Shown: positions 8,466 to 17,300, counted from the first letter of the stretch. The stretch is 39,447 bases of DNA from Deltaproteobacteria bacterium (GCA_016875225.1 VGRW01000028.1:1-39447); one strand, 5' to 3'. The notes: generated from the letters alone by a model not told the origin. Numbers and translations are program-made.

Positions 8466-9065
8466 ATGCTGGACGTGACCGTCCTGGTGCTGAACCGGTG
8501 CTTCCTGCCGGTCCACGTCACGTCCGCGCGCCGCGCATTCGTCCTCTTGTACCAGGGCATCGCCAGAGCGGTGGACGAGCACTACGACACGTTCGACTTC
8601 GAGGCCTGGCGAGTGCTCGCCGTGCGAGACACGGACGAGACGGTCGGCACCGTCGGCGGGCCGATCCGCGTGCCTCGGGTGGTGCAGCTCGCGCACTTCG
8701 ACCGCGTGCCGCGCCGACACGTTCGCTTCAGCCGGACGAATATCTACGCGCGCGATCGCAATACGTGTCAGTATTGCGGCCACCGCAAGGCTCGCGCCGA
8801 CCTGAACTTGGATCACGTAATCCCGCGCTCGCAGGGGGGGCGAACGACTTGGGAAAACGTCGTGTGCAGCTGCCTGGAATGCAATCGCAACAAGGGCGGG
8901 CGAACGCCCCGGCAGGCGCGAATGCGACTGTTCCGAGCGCCGCAGCGTCCGCGCTGGACTCCGATCGTTGGCATGGTCCCCCCAGGACTAACGCACCCCG
9001 CATGGGGTCCATTCTTGTCGATCCTGGATGCGACGGACCGGAATACCGAGCTGGCTGAGCGTTAG
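8466..9065 (+). CDS. HNH endonuclease family protein
   Basis: The 199-residue protein has an N-terminal beta-rich part (1-95) followed by an HNH domain: a CxxC knuckle at Cys101/Cys104, LDHVIPRSQGG with His117, WENVV with Asn131, and a second CxxC at Cys136/Cys139, ending CNRNKGGR. The Cys pairs bind a structural zinc and the His/Asn bind the catalytic metal. Proteins of this form are widespread chromosomal genes of uncertain role, probably in DNA repair or turnover; no methylase or restriction partner is near. The start has no Shine-Dalgarno sequence but a well-placed promoter (8431-8459). Its 3' end overlaps the ATPase gene by 38 bases, which links it to the following module. Confidence 0.92.
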   Translation: MLDVTVLVLNRCFLPVHVTSARRAFVLLYQGIARAVDEHYDTFDFEAWRVLAVRDTDETVGTVGGPIRVPRVVQLAHFDRVPRRHVRFSRTNIYARDRNTCQYCGHRKARADLNLDHVIPRSQGGRTTWENVVCSCLECNRNKGGRTPRQARMRLFRAPQRPRWTPIVGMVPPGLTHPAWGPFLSILDATDRNTELAER

Positions 9066-10017
9066 GCGCGGCGAGCCGACGCTCGGCTCGAAGGCGGACA
9101 ACCACGTCGTTGCTCCGCCGCCGGCGGCGCTCGTCTGGGCGGTGGGCGGCGGCAAGGGCGGCATCGGCAAGAGCTTCCTGGTCGCGAATCTGGCCACCGT
9201 CGCCGCTCGCTGCGGTAAACGCGTGATCCTGATCGACGCCGACCTCGGCGGCGCGAACCTGCACACCTGCCTCGGCGTTCGCGCAGGCGAGCGCGTCTCG
9301 CTCTCGGATTATCTCGAAGACCGGGTTCTCGAGCTCGACAAGGTCGCGATCGAGACGCCGGTCGCGGGGCTGCGGTTGATCCTCGGCGCGCTGGGCCACA
9401 CCGGGAAGGCTGAGACCACCGCGGAGCAGCGCTCCGCTCTGCTTCGCGCGGTTCGCAAGCTCCCCGCGGACCTGGTGATCTTCGACCTCGCGGCCGGCAC
9501 CGACCGCTCGACGATCGATTTCTTCCTCGAAGCCGACGAGGGCTTCGTCGTGACGACGCCCGAGCCGACGGCGATCGAGAACGCCTACGCGTTCCTGCGC
9601 GCCGCCTTCTACCGGAAGCTCTCGCACGAGCTCGCCGAGTCGACCGCGCGCGACGTGATCCGGCTCTCCATGGACCAGCGCAACGAGCGGGGGATCCGCA
9701 CGCCCTCGGACCTCCTGGTCGAGATCGACCGCATCGACAAGCTGGAGGGCGAGCGTTTCCGGCGCGTGATCGAGAGCTTCAAGCCGCATCTCGTCGTGAA
9801 CCAGGTTCGCGACAGCGAAGAAGTGAAGATGGGCTTCTCGATCCGCAGCGTCTGCAAGAAGTACTTCGGCATCGACGTGGACTACGCCGGCTACATCTGT
9901 TTCGACGACAACGTCTGGCGCTCGGTCAAGCAGCGGCAGCCGCTGGTGCTCGCCTATCCGAGCTCCGACGGCGCGCTCTACATCCGGCGGATCGTGAAGA
10001 AGCTGTTGGGGACGTGA
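9028..10017 (+). CDS. MinD/ParA-family P-loop ATPase
   Basis: The 329-residue protein carries a deviant Walker A, GGKGGIGKS (residues 41-49; signature Lys43 and Lys48), Walker A' LIDADLGGANL and the IFDLAAGTD region, so it is a MinD/ParA/FlhG-type ATPase that should dimerise on ATP binding. The N-terminal 35 residues are extended, and ATG 9028 is the only plausible start before the P-loop although it lies inside the HNH gene. No parB, minC/minE or flagellar gene is near, so a classical partition, division-site or flagellar role is not supported. It is followed four bases later by a J-domain/HTH protein, its likely partner (inference). Confidence 0.92.
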   Translation: MRRTGIPSWLSVRRGEPTLGSKADNHVVAPPPAALVWAVGGGKGGIGKSFLVANLATVAARCGKRVILIDADLGGANLHTCLGVRAGERVSLSDYLEDRVLELDKVAIETPVAGLRLILGALGHTGKAETTAEQRSALLRAVRKLPADLVIFDLAAGTDRSTIDFFLEADEGFVVTTPEPTAIENAYAFLRAAFYRKLSHELAESTARDVIRLSMDQRNERGIRTPSDLLVEIDRIDKLEGERFRRVIESFKPHLVVNQVRDSEEVKMGFSIRSVCKKYFGIDVDYAGYICFDDNVWRSVKQRQPLVLAYPSSDGALYIRRIVKKLLGT

Positions 10018-10021
10018 GAAC

Positions 10022-10669
10022 TTGAGATCGCTGGCGGAGCAGAGCTACTACGAGCTGATCGAGGCGCCCGAGGACGGGACGCCGCAGCAGATCGAACGCG
10101 CGTACCGCATCGCGCGCTCGGCCTACGAGCCGAGCTCGGCCGCGACCTACTCGCTCTACAGCGCGGAGGACTGCGCGGCGATCCTGCACCGGATCGAGGA
10201 GGCGTACGCGGTTCTCTCCGACTCTCGGCTGCGACGCGAGTACGACGCGCGGCTCCAGAACGCAGGTCCTGCGACACCGAAAAGTGTGCATTCGCCACGA
10301 GCGGAGCCGCCGAAGCCGCTGCAGCCGGTGCGGGAGGCCCGCGCGGAGCGCCCCGAGCGCCCGCGGGTCTCGCGCTCCGAACTCGACGTCGAGAACGGGA
10401 TCGCTCCCGAGAACGGCGTCTTCGACGGGGAGGTGCTGCGCCGCATCCGCGTGAGCCTCGGGATCGAGCTCGAGGAGATCTCGTCGATCACCAAGATCAA
10501 CGGCCAGCACCTGCGTTCGATCGAGGCGAACCTCTACGAGGTGCTGCCCGCGCCGGTCTATCTGCGCGGCTTCCTGAAGCAGATCGCGAAGTGCCTCTCG
10601 CTCGATCCCGCGCGCGTGGCCGACAGCTACACCGATCGCATGCGGGAGAGCGCGGCCCGGCGGACCTGA
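10022..10669 (+). CDS. Degenerate J-domain plus RodZ-type helix-turn-helix protein
   Basis: This 215-residue soluble protein starts with TTG. Residues 8-78 resemble a J-domain (YYELIEAPEDGT, then AYAVLSDSRLRREYD), but the HPD motif that stimulates DnaK is missing; that position reads SAYEPSS. A Pro/Arg-rich linker (about 85-120) leads to an HTH_25/RodZ-like domain (about 138-208: LRRIRVSLGIELEEISSITK, YLRGFLKQIAKCL). No membrane helix follows, unlike RodZ. HTH_25 domains bind DNA or, in RodZ, MreB. The gene sits between the MinD-type ATPase and an 88-residue protein, overlapping the latter by one base, so the three probably work together. The function is unknown. Confidence 0.85.
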   Translation: MRSLAEQSYYELIEAPEDGTPQQIERAYRIARSAYEPSSAATYSLYSAEDCAAILHRIEEAYAVLSDSRLRREYDARLQNAGPATPKSVHSPRAEPPKPLQPVREARAERPERPRVSRSELDVENGIAPENGVFDGEVLRRIRVSLGIELEEISSITKINGQHLRSIEANLYEVLPAPVYLRGFLKQIAKCLSLDPARVADSYTDRMRESAARRT

Positions 10670-10935
10670 TGGAGCGGGTCGTGACCGTTTCGCGCGCACG
10701 CAGGCTCGCACGGGTCTTGATCTCGGACATCGCCGCCTACGCCGGCGACCAGGTCCGAATCGGCCTCGAGAAGGACGACCTCTTCGATCGCCTCGCGGGG
10801 GAGATCGAGCACGCCCGCAGGTACTACCTGTGGCACGTGGACGAGACGGTCGCGGAGCGCGAGCAGCTGTTCGACTTCGCGCTCGTCGACGTGCTGGTGT
10901 ACGGCCACCGCCGGGTCCAGACTCACATCTGGTGA
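10669..10935 (+). CDS. Conserved small hypothetical protein (RLARVLISDIAAY motif)
   Basis: The 88-residue, charged, helix-rich protein has no signal peptide or membrane helix. ATG 10669 shares one base with the stop of the J/HTH gene and its own TGA overlaps the rluD GTG, so it is in a tightly coupled operon. The segment ARRLARVLISDIAAYAGDQV followed by a stretch rich in Glu/Arg looks like a short conserved module I have the impression of seeing in deltaproteobacterial proteins, but I cannot name a family. A role with the MinD-type ATPase module is possible from position only. Confidence 0.75.
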   Translation: MERVVTVSRARRLARVLISDIAAYAGDQVRIGLEKDDLFDRLAGEIEHARRYYLWHVDETVAEREQLFDFALVDVLVYGHRRVQTHIW

Positions 10936-11846
10936 AGTTCTCGCACCTCGTGGATTCCGAACTCGCGGGCCAACGACTCGACGTCGCCGTTGCGCGGCTC
11001 GAGCCCGCCCTCTCGCGCGCGCAGGTGCAGCGGCTGATCGAGCAGGGCGAGATCTCGGTCCCGGGCGTCGTTGCGAAGCCAGCGCACAAGCTGCGTCTGG
11101 GCGATCGGATCTGCGGCCGCGTGCCGGAGCCCGTACCGACCGAGCTCGCGCCGCAGGCGATCGAGCTCGACATCGTGTACGAGGACGCGGACCTGGTCGT
11201 GATCGACAAGCCCGCGGGAATGGTCGTGCATCCGGCTGCGGGCCACGCGAGCGGCACGCTGGTGAACGCGCTGCTCCACCACTGCCGCGATCTCTCGGGT
11301 GTGGGCGGGGAGCTGCGGCCCGGAATCGTCCATCGGCTCGACAAGGACACCTCGGGCGTCCTGGTCGCGGCGAAACACGATCGCGCGCACCGCGCGCTCG
11401 CCGCGCAGTGGAAGCAGCACTCGATCGACCGCGAGTACCTCGCGTTCGTCCGCGGCGCGCCGCGCGCAGAATCCGGCACGGTCGACGCGCCGATCGGCCG
11501 CCACCCGACCGACCGAAAGCGCATGAGCACGAGAGCGAAGGTCGGACGCCGCGCGGTCACGCACTGGCGCGTCGAGACGAGACTCCGCGAGGCGACACTT
11601 CTGCGTGTCCGACTCGAGACCGGCCGAACCCACCAGATCCGCGTACACATGGCGTCGATCTCGCTGCCGCTGCTCGGCGATCCGGTCTACGGCGGAGGCC
11701 GCGCTCGGCCGGCCGCGCTACCGATCGCCCGTCAGGCACTGCACGCGACGCTGCTCGGCTTCGCACACCCGACCACCGGTGAGCGCTTGCGCTTCGAATC
11801 GCCGCTTCCCCGTGACCTCCTCGAGCTGTTCGAGGCGCTGCGATGA
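10932..11846 (+). CDS. rluD: 23S rRNA pseudouridine synthase, RluD/RluA family
   Basis: The 304-residue protein has an N-terminal S4 RNA-binding domain (QRLDVAVARL...RAQVQRLIEQGEI) and a pseudouridine synthase domain with GIVHRLDKDTSG, catalytic Asp137. RluD modifies helix 69 of 23S rRNA in the ribosome decoding region. GTG 10932 is chosen because the reading frame before it lies within the upstream gene and the protein then begins MKFSHLVDSELAGQRLD, as the family does. It overlaps both neighbours by four bases. The rluD-pgeF pair is a common arrangement. RluC/RluA specificity cannot be fully excluded. Confidence 0.93.
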   Translation: MKFSHLVDSELAGQRLDVAVARLEPALSRAQVQRLIEQGEISVPGVVAKPAHKLRLGDRICGRVPEPVPTELAPQAIELDIVYEDADLVVIDKPAGMVVHPAAGHASGTLVNALLHHCRDLSGVGGELRPGIVHRLDKDTSGVLVAAKHDRAHRALAAQWKQHSIDREYLAFVRGAPRAESGTVDAPIGRHPTDRKRMSTRAKVGRRAVTHWRVETRLREATLLRVRLETGRTHQIRVHMASISLPLLGDPVYGGGRARPAALPIARQALHATLLGFAHPTTGERLRFESPLPRDLLELFEALR

Positions 11847-12490
11847 ACGCGCGCGGGCTGCAGCGCTCTCGCCAGCTCGACGAGATCGGCGTCGAGCACG
11901 GCTTCGGCACGCTGCACTCGGTCCCGATCACTCCGACGGACGTCGTGTTCGCGAAGCAGGTCCACGGCGCGACGCTCGTGCGCGCAGAGCCGGGCGCCGC
12001 GCGCGTCGAGGCGGACGCGCTCTGGACGGATCGGCCCGGCACGGCCGTGGGAGTCGTGACGGCGGACTGCGTCCCCATTTTGATCGCGCACCAATCCGGC
12101 CGATTCGTCTGCGCGGTGCACGCGGGCTGGCGTGGAAGCGCGGCGCGGATCGCCGCCCGCAGCGTTCGAGCGCTGGTCGAAGAGACCCGCTGCAGAGTCG
12201 AGGAGCTCCGCGCGGCGATCGGCCCGCACATCGGGCCCTGCTGCTACGAGGTCGACGGGCCGGTACTCGAGGCGATCCCGGACCCGGGCGTGTACCGCGC
12301 TTCGCCGCGCCCGGGCCGGGCGCTCCTCGACCTGTTTGCGTTGAATCGGCTGCAGCTCGAAATCGCCGGCATTCCCGAGCGCCAGATCGAGCGCATCGGC
12401 GGCTGCACGGCCTGCGACCCCGACCTCTACCCGAGCTACCGCCGCGACCGCGGATCGGGCCGGCTGCTTCACTTCGCACGCGCCCGCTAG
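11843..12490 (+). CDS. pgeF: YfiH/LACC1-family purine nucleoside phosphorylase (laccase-domain protein)
   Basis: The 215-residue protein has the family's signature segments in order: FAKQVHG, TADCVPIL, VHAGWRGS, IGPHIGPCCYEV and GGCTACDPDLYPSYRRD. The conserved His and Cys residues bind zinc. Members have been described as purine nucleoside phosphorylase/adenosine deaminase enzymes and, in E. coli, as a peptidoglycan-editing activity. Start ATG 11843 overlaps the rluD stop by four bases. Its TAG stop coincides with the -35-like TAGACG upstream of rpmE. Confidence 0.93.
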   Translation: MNARGLQRSRQLDEIGVEHGFGTLHSVPITPTDVVFAKQVHGATLVRAEPGAARVEADALWTDRPGTAVGVVTADCVPILIAHQSGRFVCAVHAGWRGSAARIAARSVRALVEETRCRVEELRAAIGPHIGPCCYEVDGPVLEAIPDPGVYRASPRPGRALLDLFALNRLQLEIAGIPERQIERIGGCTACDPDLYPSYRRDRGSGRLLHFARAR

Positions 12491-12516
12491 ACGCACGCGA
12501 GGGGCCGGGCTATCGT
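12488..12516 (+). promoter_or_regulatory. Candidate rpmE promoter
   Basis: TAGACG (12488-12493), a 17-base spacer and TATCGT (12511-12516) precede the rpmE ATG by ten bases. The leader would be only a few bases long, and no Shine-Dalgarno sequence is seen. The -35 starts with the pgeF stop codon. Confidence 0.45.
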
Positions 12517-12526
12517 GCTCGTCCCC

Positions 12527-12730
12527 ATGAAGCCGGACATCCATCCCGAGTACAAGCTGATCCGCGTCCACTGCGCCTGCGGGAACGAGTTCGTGACGCG
12601 CTCCACGGCGAACGAGATCCGCGTGGAGATCTGCTCGAACTGCCATCCCTTCTTCACGGGCAAGCAGAAGATCGTGGACACCGCCGGGAAGGTGGACCGG
12701 TTCCGGCGCCGCTACGAGAAGAAGGGCTGA
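12527..12730 (+). CDS. rpmE: 50S ribosomal protein L31 (zinc-binding form)
   Basis: The 67-residue protein begins [16 protein letters not shown] and is the Cys-containing C+ form: CxC at 16/18 and CxxC at 36/39, followed by [13 protein letters not shown] and a basic tail. bL31 bridges the two ribosomal subunits. Start ATG 12527 is chosen by the conserved N-terminus; the four codons upstream overlap the promoter. C+ forms serve as zinc stores, with a Cys-free paralogue often made under zinc limitation; none is seen here. prfA follows after 66 bases. Confidence 0.97.
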   Translation: MKPDIHPEYKLIRVHCACGNEFVTRSTANEIRVEICSNCHPFFTGKQKIVDTAGKVDRFRRRYEKKG

Positions 12731-12772
12731 AATCCCGCCCTCCTCTCCCCTCCCCCTCGGGTCCGTCGTGGC

Positions 12773-12778
12773 TAACCT
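12773..12778 (+). promoter_or_regulatory. Candidate -10 (TAACCT) upstream of prfA
   Basis: TAACCT lies 18 bases before the prfA ATG, with GGAAG between them as a possible ribosome site. No good -35 is seen in the pyrimidine-rich stretch upstream (about 12730-12770). prfA could equally be read from the rpmE promoter. Confidence 0.3.
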
Positions 12779-12796
12779 GTCCCGACTGGAAGACCC

Positions 12797-13861
12797 ATGT
12801 TCGAGCGCATCGCTGAAATCGAGGCTCGCTACCAGGAGCTCGAGGACAAGCTCGGTCAGCCCGAGCTCGCCCGCGACCCGGGCAAGCTCCGCGAGCTGAC
12901 CCAGGAGCTCGCCGGCCTGCGCGAGCTGATCGGCGCCTACCGAGACTGGAAGCAGGTCGCCGCCGGAATCGCCGAGAACGAGGAGCTCGCCGGCGATCCC
13001 GATCCCGAGATTCGGGAACTCGCGAAGGCCGAGCTCTCCACGCTGCAGGACCGCCGGGTCGAGCTCGAGGGCGAGATCGTGAAGCTGCTCACGCCTCGCG
13101 ATCCGCGCGACCAGAAGAGCGTGGTGCTCGAGATCCGGCCGGGAACCGGCGGCGAGGAGGCATCGCTCTTCGCGGGCGACCTGTTCCGCATGTACACCCG
13201 CTACGCTCAGGGTCGGGGCTGGAGCGTCGAGGTCCTCTCGCTCTCCGAGGGTGACGGCGGAGGAATCCGGGAGGTGATCGCCAGCATCGGCGGCGCCGCC
13301 GTCTACGGGCGGCTCAAGTACGAGAGCGGCGTTCACCGCGTCCAGCGCGTTCCGACCACCGAGTCGCAGGGCCGCATCCACACATCGACGGCTACCGTCG
13401 CGGTCCTGCCCGAGGCCGACACCGCGGACATCCAGATCGACGAGAAGGACCTGCGCATCGACCGCTTCCGCGCCGGGGGCCCGGGCGGCCAGAGCGTGAA
13501 CACGACCGACTCGGCGATCCGCGTGACGCACATTCCGACCGGGCTCGTCGTCCAGTGCCAGGACGAGAAGTCCCAGCACAAGAACAAGGCCAAGGCCATC
13601 AAGGTGCTGCGCGCGCGGCTCTTCGATCTGGAGCAGCAGCGCATCGACTCCGAGCGCGCCGCGACCCGAAAAGGGCAGATCGGCAGCGGCGACCGCGCGG
13701 AGCGGATCCGCACCTACAACTTCCCGCAGAACCGCGTCACGGATCACCGCGTCGGCTTCACGCTTCACAAGCTCGACCGCGTGATCGAGGGCGAGATCGA
13801 CGAGCTGATCGACGCGGTGAGCACGAGCCTCGAAGCCGAAGAGCTGCGGGAGTCGCGATGA
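12797..13861 (+). CDS. prfA: Peptide chain release factor 1
   Basis: The 354-residue protein carries the peptidyl-hydrolysis motif GGQ at residues 230-232 (RAGGPGGQSVNTTDSA) and the RF1-type PxT codon-recognition tripeptide (HRVQRVPTTESQGR). RF1 reads UAA and UAG and releases the finished chain. It is followed by prmC, which methylates the GGQ glutamine, and the two overlap by four bases. UAG is a frequent stop in this window, which matches an active RF1 and argues against reassigned UAG. Confidence 0.97.
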   Translation: MFERIAEIEARYQELEDKLGQPELARDPGKLRELTQELAGLRELIGAYRDWKQVAAGIAENEELAGDPDPEIRELAKAELSTLQDRRVELEGEIVKLLTPRDPRDQKSVVLEIRPGTGGEEASLFAGDLFRMYTRYAQGRGWSVEVLSLSEGDGGGIREVIASIGGAAVYGRLKYESGVHRVQRVPTTESQGRIHTSTATVAVLPEADTADIQIDEKDLRIDRFRAGGPGGQSVNTTDSAIRVTHIPTGLVVQCQDEKSQHKNKAKAIKVLRARLFDLEQQRIDSERAATRKGQIGSGDRAERIRTYNFPQNRVTDHRVGFTLHKLDRVIEGEIDELIDAVSTSLEAEELRESR

Positions 13862-14709
13862 GCGCCGAGGAGTGGAGGCTGATGGACCTCGTGCGCTGGA
13901 CCGCGGATTACTTCCGGCAGCACGACGTGCCCTCGCCGCGGCTGGACGCGGAGCTGCTGCTCGCGCACGTGCTCGATCTGGAGCGGATGGACCTCTACCT
14001 GGCCTTCGATCAGCCGGTCGCGGCGCAGGACCGCGGGCGCTACCGCGAGCTGGTTCGCCGCCGCGCCAAGGAGCGCTGGCCGGTCGCCTACCTGACCGGC
14101 GTGCGCGAGTTCTGGTCGATGCAGTTCCGCGTCACGCCCGACGTCCTGATCCCGAGGCCCGAGACCGAGACGCTGGTGCGCGTGGCGGTCGACTTGAAGC
14201 CGAGACGCGTCGCGGAGCTCGGAGTCGGCTCCGGCTGCGTGAGTGCGGCGCTCGCGCGAGAGCTTCCCGACGCGGAGATCGTGGCGCTGGACTGCTCGCC
14301 CGCCGCGCTGGAGATCGCGCGTCAGAACCTCGCCGAGCTCGGCTTCGGCGGCCGGGTGACGCTCGTCGAGGCGAGCGGCCTCGGGGTGCTCTCGGGGCCG
14401 TTCGACCTGGTGGTCTCGAATCCTCCCTACGTCCAGGAGGCCGACCTCGCGGGTCTCGCGCCGGAGCTGCGTCACGAGCCGAGAGTGGCGCTCGACGGCG
14501 GACCGGATGGGCTGCATGCCGTTCGCCGGCTCTGCGCCGAGGCGCCCGCGCTGCTCGAGCGGCCGGGGCATCTCGCGCTCGAGATCGGCGTCGGGCAGGC
14601 CGACGCGGTGGAGGAGCTGCTTCGCGCTTCGGGCGCGGCGGCCGTCGATCGGTACCCGGACCTGGCCGGGATCCCGCGCGTCGTCGTGGGTCGCTTTCTG
14701 GAGGCTTGA
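13858..14709 (+). CDS. prmC: Release factor glutamine methyltransferase
   Basis: The 283-residue protein has the PrmC layout: an N-terminal helical domain (WRLMDLVRWTADYF..LDAELLLAHVL), then a Rossmann SAM domain with AELGVGSGCVSAALA and the substrate-binding NPPY motif at 188-191. It N5-methylates the GGQ glutamine of RF1/RF2. The ATG overlaps the prfA stop by four bases, and its TGA directly abuts the murA ATG. Confidence 0.96.
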   Translation: MSAEEWRLMDLVRWTADYFRQHDVPSPRLDAELLLAHVLDLERMDLYLAFDQPVAAQDRGRYRELVRRRAKERWPVAYLTGVREFWSMQFRVTPDVLIPRPETETLVRVAVDLKPRRVAELGVGSGCVSAALARELPDAEIVALDCSPAALEIARQNLAELGFGGRVTLVEASGLGVLSGPFDLVVSNPPYVQEADLAGLAPELRHEPRVALDGGPDGLHAVRRLCAEAPALLERPGHLALEIGVGQADAVEELLRASGAAAVDRYPDLAGIPRVVVGRFLEA

Positions 14710-15969
14710 ATGGACCAGTTCCGGATCGAAGGCGGAGTTCCACTGCGCGGATCGGTGCAGGCGAGCGGCTCGAAGAACTCGGTGCTCGCGCTGATGGCGG
14801 CGTCACTGCTCTCGGACGAGCCCGTGGTACTGGCCAACGCGCCGCGCGTCCGCGACCTGGACACCATGCTCCAGATCCTCGCGGGACTGGGCATTCGGGG
14901 CGGCTGGGAGTCGGCCGACACGCTCCGGATCGAGGGCGGCGAGCCGACCGAGATCGAGGCGCCGTACGATCTGGTTCGCACGATGCGCGCGTCCTTCATG
15001 GTTCTGGGACCTCTGCTGGCCCGCTGCGGCCACGCCCGCGTCTCGCTTCCCGGCGGCTGCGCGATTGGCGCCCGGCCCGTCGACCAGCACCTGAAGGGGA
15101 TGGCCGCGCTCGGCGCGAAGATCGAGCTGCAGTCCGGCTACGTCGAGGCGCGCGTCAATCGCCTGCGCGGCGCGCGGGTGGTCTTCGATCTGCCGACGGT
15201 GAACGGCACCCAGAACGTGCTGATGGCCGCGGTTCTCGCGGAAGGCACGACCGAGATCGAGAACGCCGCCAGCGAGCCCGAGGTCGCGGAGCTGATCACG
15301 GTGCTGCGCGCGATGGGGGCGCAGATCGAGCAGGCCGGCGCGGATCACCTGGTCGTGCAGGGCGTGACGAGCCTCTCTGGCCTGCGTCACTTCGTGGCTG
15401 GGGACCGGATCGAGGCGGGAACCCTGCTCGCGGTGGCGGCGATGCTGCCCGGGGGCGACGTCACGGTCACGGGGGTCGCCCCCGAGAGCCTCGGAGTCGT
15501 GCTCGACAAGTTCCGCGAGACCGGTCTCGAGGTGGAGGTCGGGCCGGACCGGGCGCGCGTGCGTCGCTCCGCCGGTTTTCGGGGTCTTCGCGTCAAGACC
15601 GCCCCGTTCCCCGGCTTCCCCACCGACATGCAGGCGCAGATCATGGCCATGCTGACGCAGGCCGAAGGGGTCTCGGCGATCAGCGAGAACATCTTCGAGA
15701 ATCGATTCATGCACGTTCCGGAGCTGGTCCGGCTCGGCGCGGACGTGGAGATCGACGGGAAGACCGCGGTCGTGAACGGTCCCTGCCGCCTCTCGGGAGC
15801 TCCGGTGATGGCCACCGATCTCCGCGCGAGCGCGTGCCTGGTGCTCGCGGGCCTGGCTGCTTCGGGCGAGACGCGCGTGCGGCGCGTGTATCACATCGAC
15901 CGCGGCTACGAGCGGATCGAGGCCAAGATCGCCGCGCTCGGCGGTCGCATTCGCCGCGAGGCGGAGTAG
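14710..15969 (+). CDS. murA: UDP-N-acetylglucosamine 1-carboxyvinyltransferase
   Basis: MurA makes the first committed step of peptidoglycan synthesis, adding enolpyruvate from PEP to UDP-GlcNAc. The 419-residue length is typical. Visible are the N-terminal [15 protein letters not shown] (substrate-binding KN pair), the catalytic loop [16 protein letters not shown] with Cys117 (the fosfomycin-sensitive Cys rather than Asp form), and the C-terminal [16 protein letters not shown]. It starts immediately after prmC and is followed by hisD after eight bases, so cell-wall and histidine genes share a transcript. Confidence 0.97.
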   Translation: MDQFRIEGGVPLRGSVQASGSKNSVLALMAASLLSDEPVVLANAPRVRDLDTMLQILAGLGIRGGWESADTLRIEGGEPTEIEAPYDLVRTMRASFMVLGPLLARCGHARVSLPGGCAIGARPVDQHLKGMAALGAKIELQSGYVEARVNRLRGARVVFDLPTVNGTQNVLMAAVLAEGTTEIENAASEPEVAELITVLRAMGAQIEQAGADHLVVQGVTSLSGLRHFVAGDRIEAGTLLAVAAMLPGGDVTVTGVAPESLGVVLDKFRETGLEVEVGPDRARVRRSAGFRGLRVKTAPFPGFPTDMQAQIMAMLTQAEGVSAISENIFENRFMHVPELVRLGADVEIDGKTAVVNGPCRLSGAPVMATDLRASACLVLAGLAASGETRVRRVYHIDRGYERIEAKIAALGGRIRREAE

Positions 15970-15977
15970 GCGGCCAC

Positions 15978-17300
15978 ATGGCACGAGCGGTGATCGAGCG
16001 CGTCGCGACGGGTGACGCGGGCTTCGCAGCGCGCTTCGCCGCGCTTGAGCGGCGGCGCTCGGTCGAGCGCGCCGAGCTTCAGGATCGGGTCGCGGCGATC
16101 GTGGACGACGTGCGCCGTCGCGGGGATGACGCGGTTCTCGACGCGATCGAGCGGTTCGACGGCTACCGCCTTCGACCTGAAGAGCTCGTGGTCGCAGAGG
16201 CCGAGCTCGAGGCCAGCGCAACCCAGCTGCCGCGAGACGATCACGAGGCGCTCGAGCTCGCGGCGGAGCGGGTGCGCCGGTTCCACAGCCTCCACGTACC
16301 GGAAAGCTGGACGAGTCGGGCGCCGGACGAACGGCTGGGCCAGATCGTCCGGCCGATCGCCCGCGTCGGCCTCTACGTTCCGGCCGGCGCGGCGCCGCTC
16401 GCCTCGACCACGCTGATGCTCGGGATTCCCGCAGAAGTCGCGGGCGTTCCGGAACGGCAGATGTGCAGCCCCGGAAAGCAGCTCCACCCGGCGGTCGCGG
16501 CGGCCGCGCGGCTGGCCCGCGTGACGCGCGTCTGCCGCGTCGGCGGCGCACACGCGATCGCGGCGCTGGCCTTCGGCACCGAGCGAATCCACCGCGTCGA
16601 CAAGATCGTCGGACCCGGGACCGCCCATACCCAAGAGGCGAAGCGCCAGGTCTTCGGACAGGTCGCCATCGATTCCGAGGCGGGCCCGAGCGAGGTCTTC
16701 ATCGTCGCCGACTCGGCGGCGCGCGCGGATTTCGTCGCTGCCGACCTGCTCGCGCAGGCGGAGCACGATCCGCTCGCGAGCGTCGTGCTGGCCACGCCGA
16801 GCGCCGAGCTCGCCGCCGCCGTCTCGGCGGAGATCTCTCGGCAGCTTCCCATGCTCTCGCGCGAGAGCACGGCGCGCAGGTCGCTCGGCGATCGCAGCCT
16901 GCTGATCGTGACGCGCGATCTGGTCGAGGCCTGCGAGCTCGCCAATCGCTACGGAGCGGAGCACCTGCAGCTCTGCGTGGCCGATCCGGACGCCTGTCTT
17001 GCGAGAATCGACTGTGCGGGCGCGATCTTCCTGGGCGGCTTCAGCCCGGTCCCGATCGGCGACTACGCCGCGGGCCCGAGCCACGTCCTGCCCACCGGCG
17101 GAACCGCGCGCTTCTTCTCGGTCGTCGGCGTCGAGGATTTCCAGCGCCGGATCAGCCTGATCGACCTGGGCGAGGCGGCCTTCCGGCGCATCGCGCCGGC
17201 TGCAACCCGGCTCGCGCGCCTCGAGGGCCTGGACGGGCACTCGCGCGCGCTCGAGATCCGGCTGGAGAGCCGGCCGCCCGGGCTGGACCGCAAGCCCTAG
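15978..17300 (+). CDS. hisD: Histidinol dehydrogenase
   Basis: HisD is the zinc enzyme that oxidises histidinol to histidine with two NAD. The 440-residue protein shows GLYVPAGAAPLASTTLM, VGGAHAIAALAFGTE, KIVGPGTA, LLAQAEHDP with zinc ligands Gln260/His263, AEHLQL and GDYAAGPSHVLPTGG. ATG 15978 gives MARAVIERVATG. The segment after VAGV (PERQMCSPGKQLHP) departs from the usual family sequence, and KIVGPGTAHTQ replaces the usual GPGN, but active-site residues remain. hisG, often just before hisD, is absent; murA is there instead. Confidence 0.95.
   Translation: MARAVIERVATGDAGFAARFAALERRRSVERAELQDRVAAIVDDVRRRGDDAVLDAIERFDGYRLRPEELVVAEAELEASATQLPRDDHEALELAAERVRRFHSLHVPESWTSRAPDERLGQIVRPIARVGLYVPAGAAPLASTTLMLGIPAEVAGVPERQMCSPGKQLHPAVAAAARLARVTRVCRVGGAHAIAALAFGTERIHRVDKIVGPGTAHTQEAKRQVFGQVAIDSEAGPSEVFIVADSAARADFVAADLLAQAEHDPLASVVLATPSAELAAAVSAEISRQLPMLSRESTARRSLGDRSLLIVTRDLVEACELANRYGAEHLQLCVADPDACLARIDCAGAIFLGGFSPVPIGDYAAGPSHVLPTGGTARFFSVVGVEDFQRRISLIDLGEAAFRRIAPAATRLARLEGLDGHSRALEIRLESRPPGLDRKP

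Noticed and set aside
8466-9065. HNH gene as part of a restriction or defence island
   Set aside because: No methyltransferase, phage or defence genes are near; neighbours are housekeeping or positioning-type genes.
13872-15977. A long plus-strand open frame overlapping prmC and murA that runs into hisD
   Set aside because: Its part before 15978 is an out-of-frame reading of prmC and murA; only the hisD portion is a real protein.
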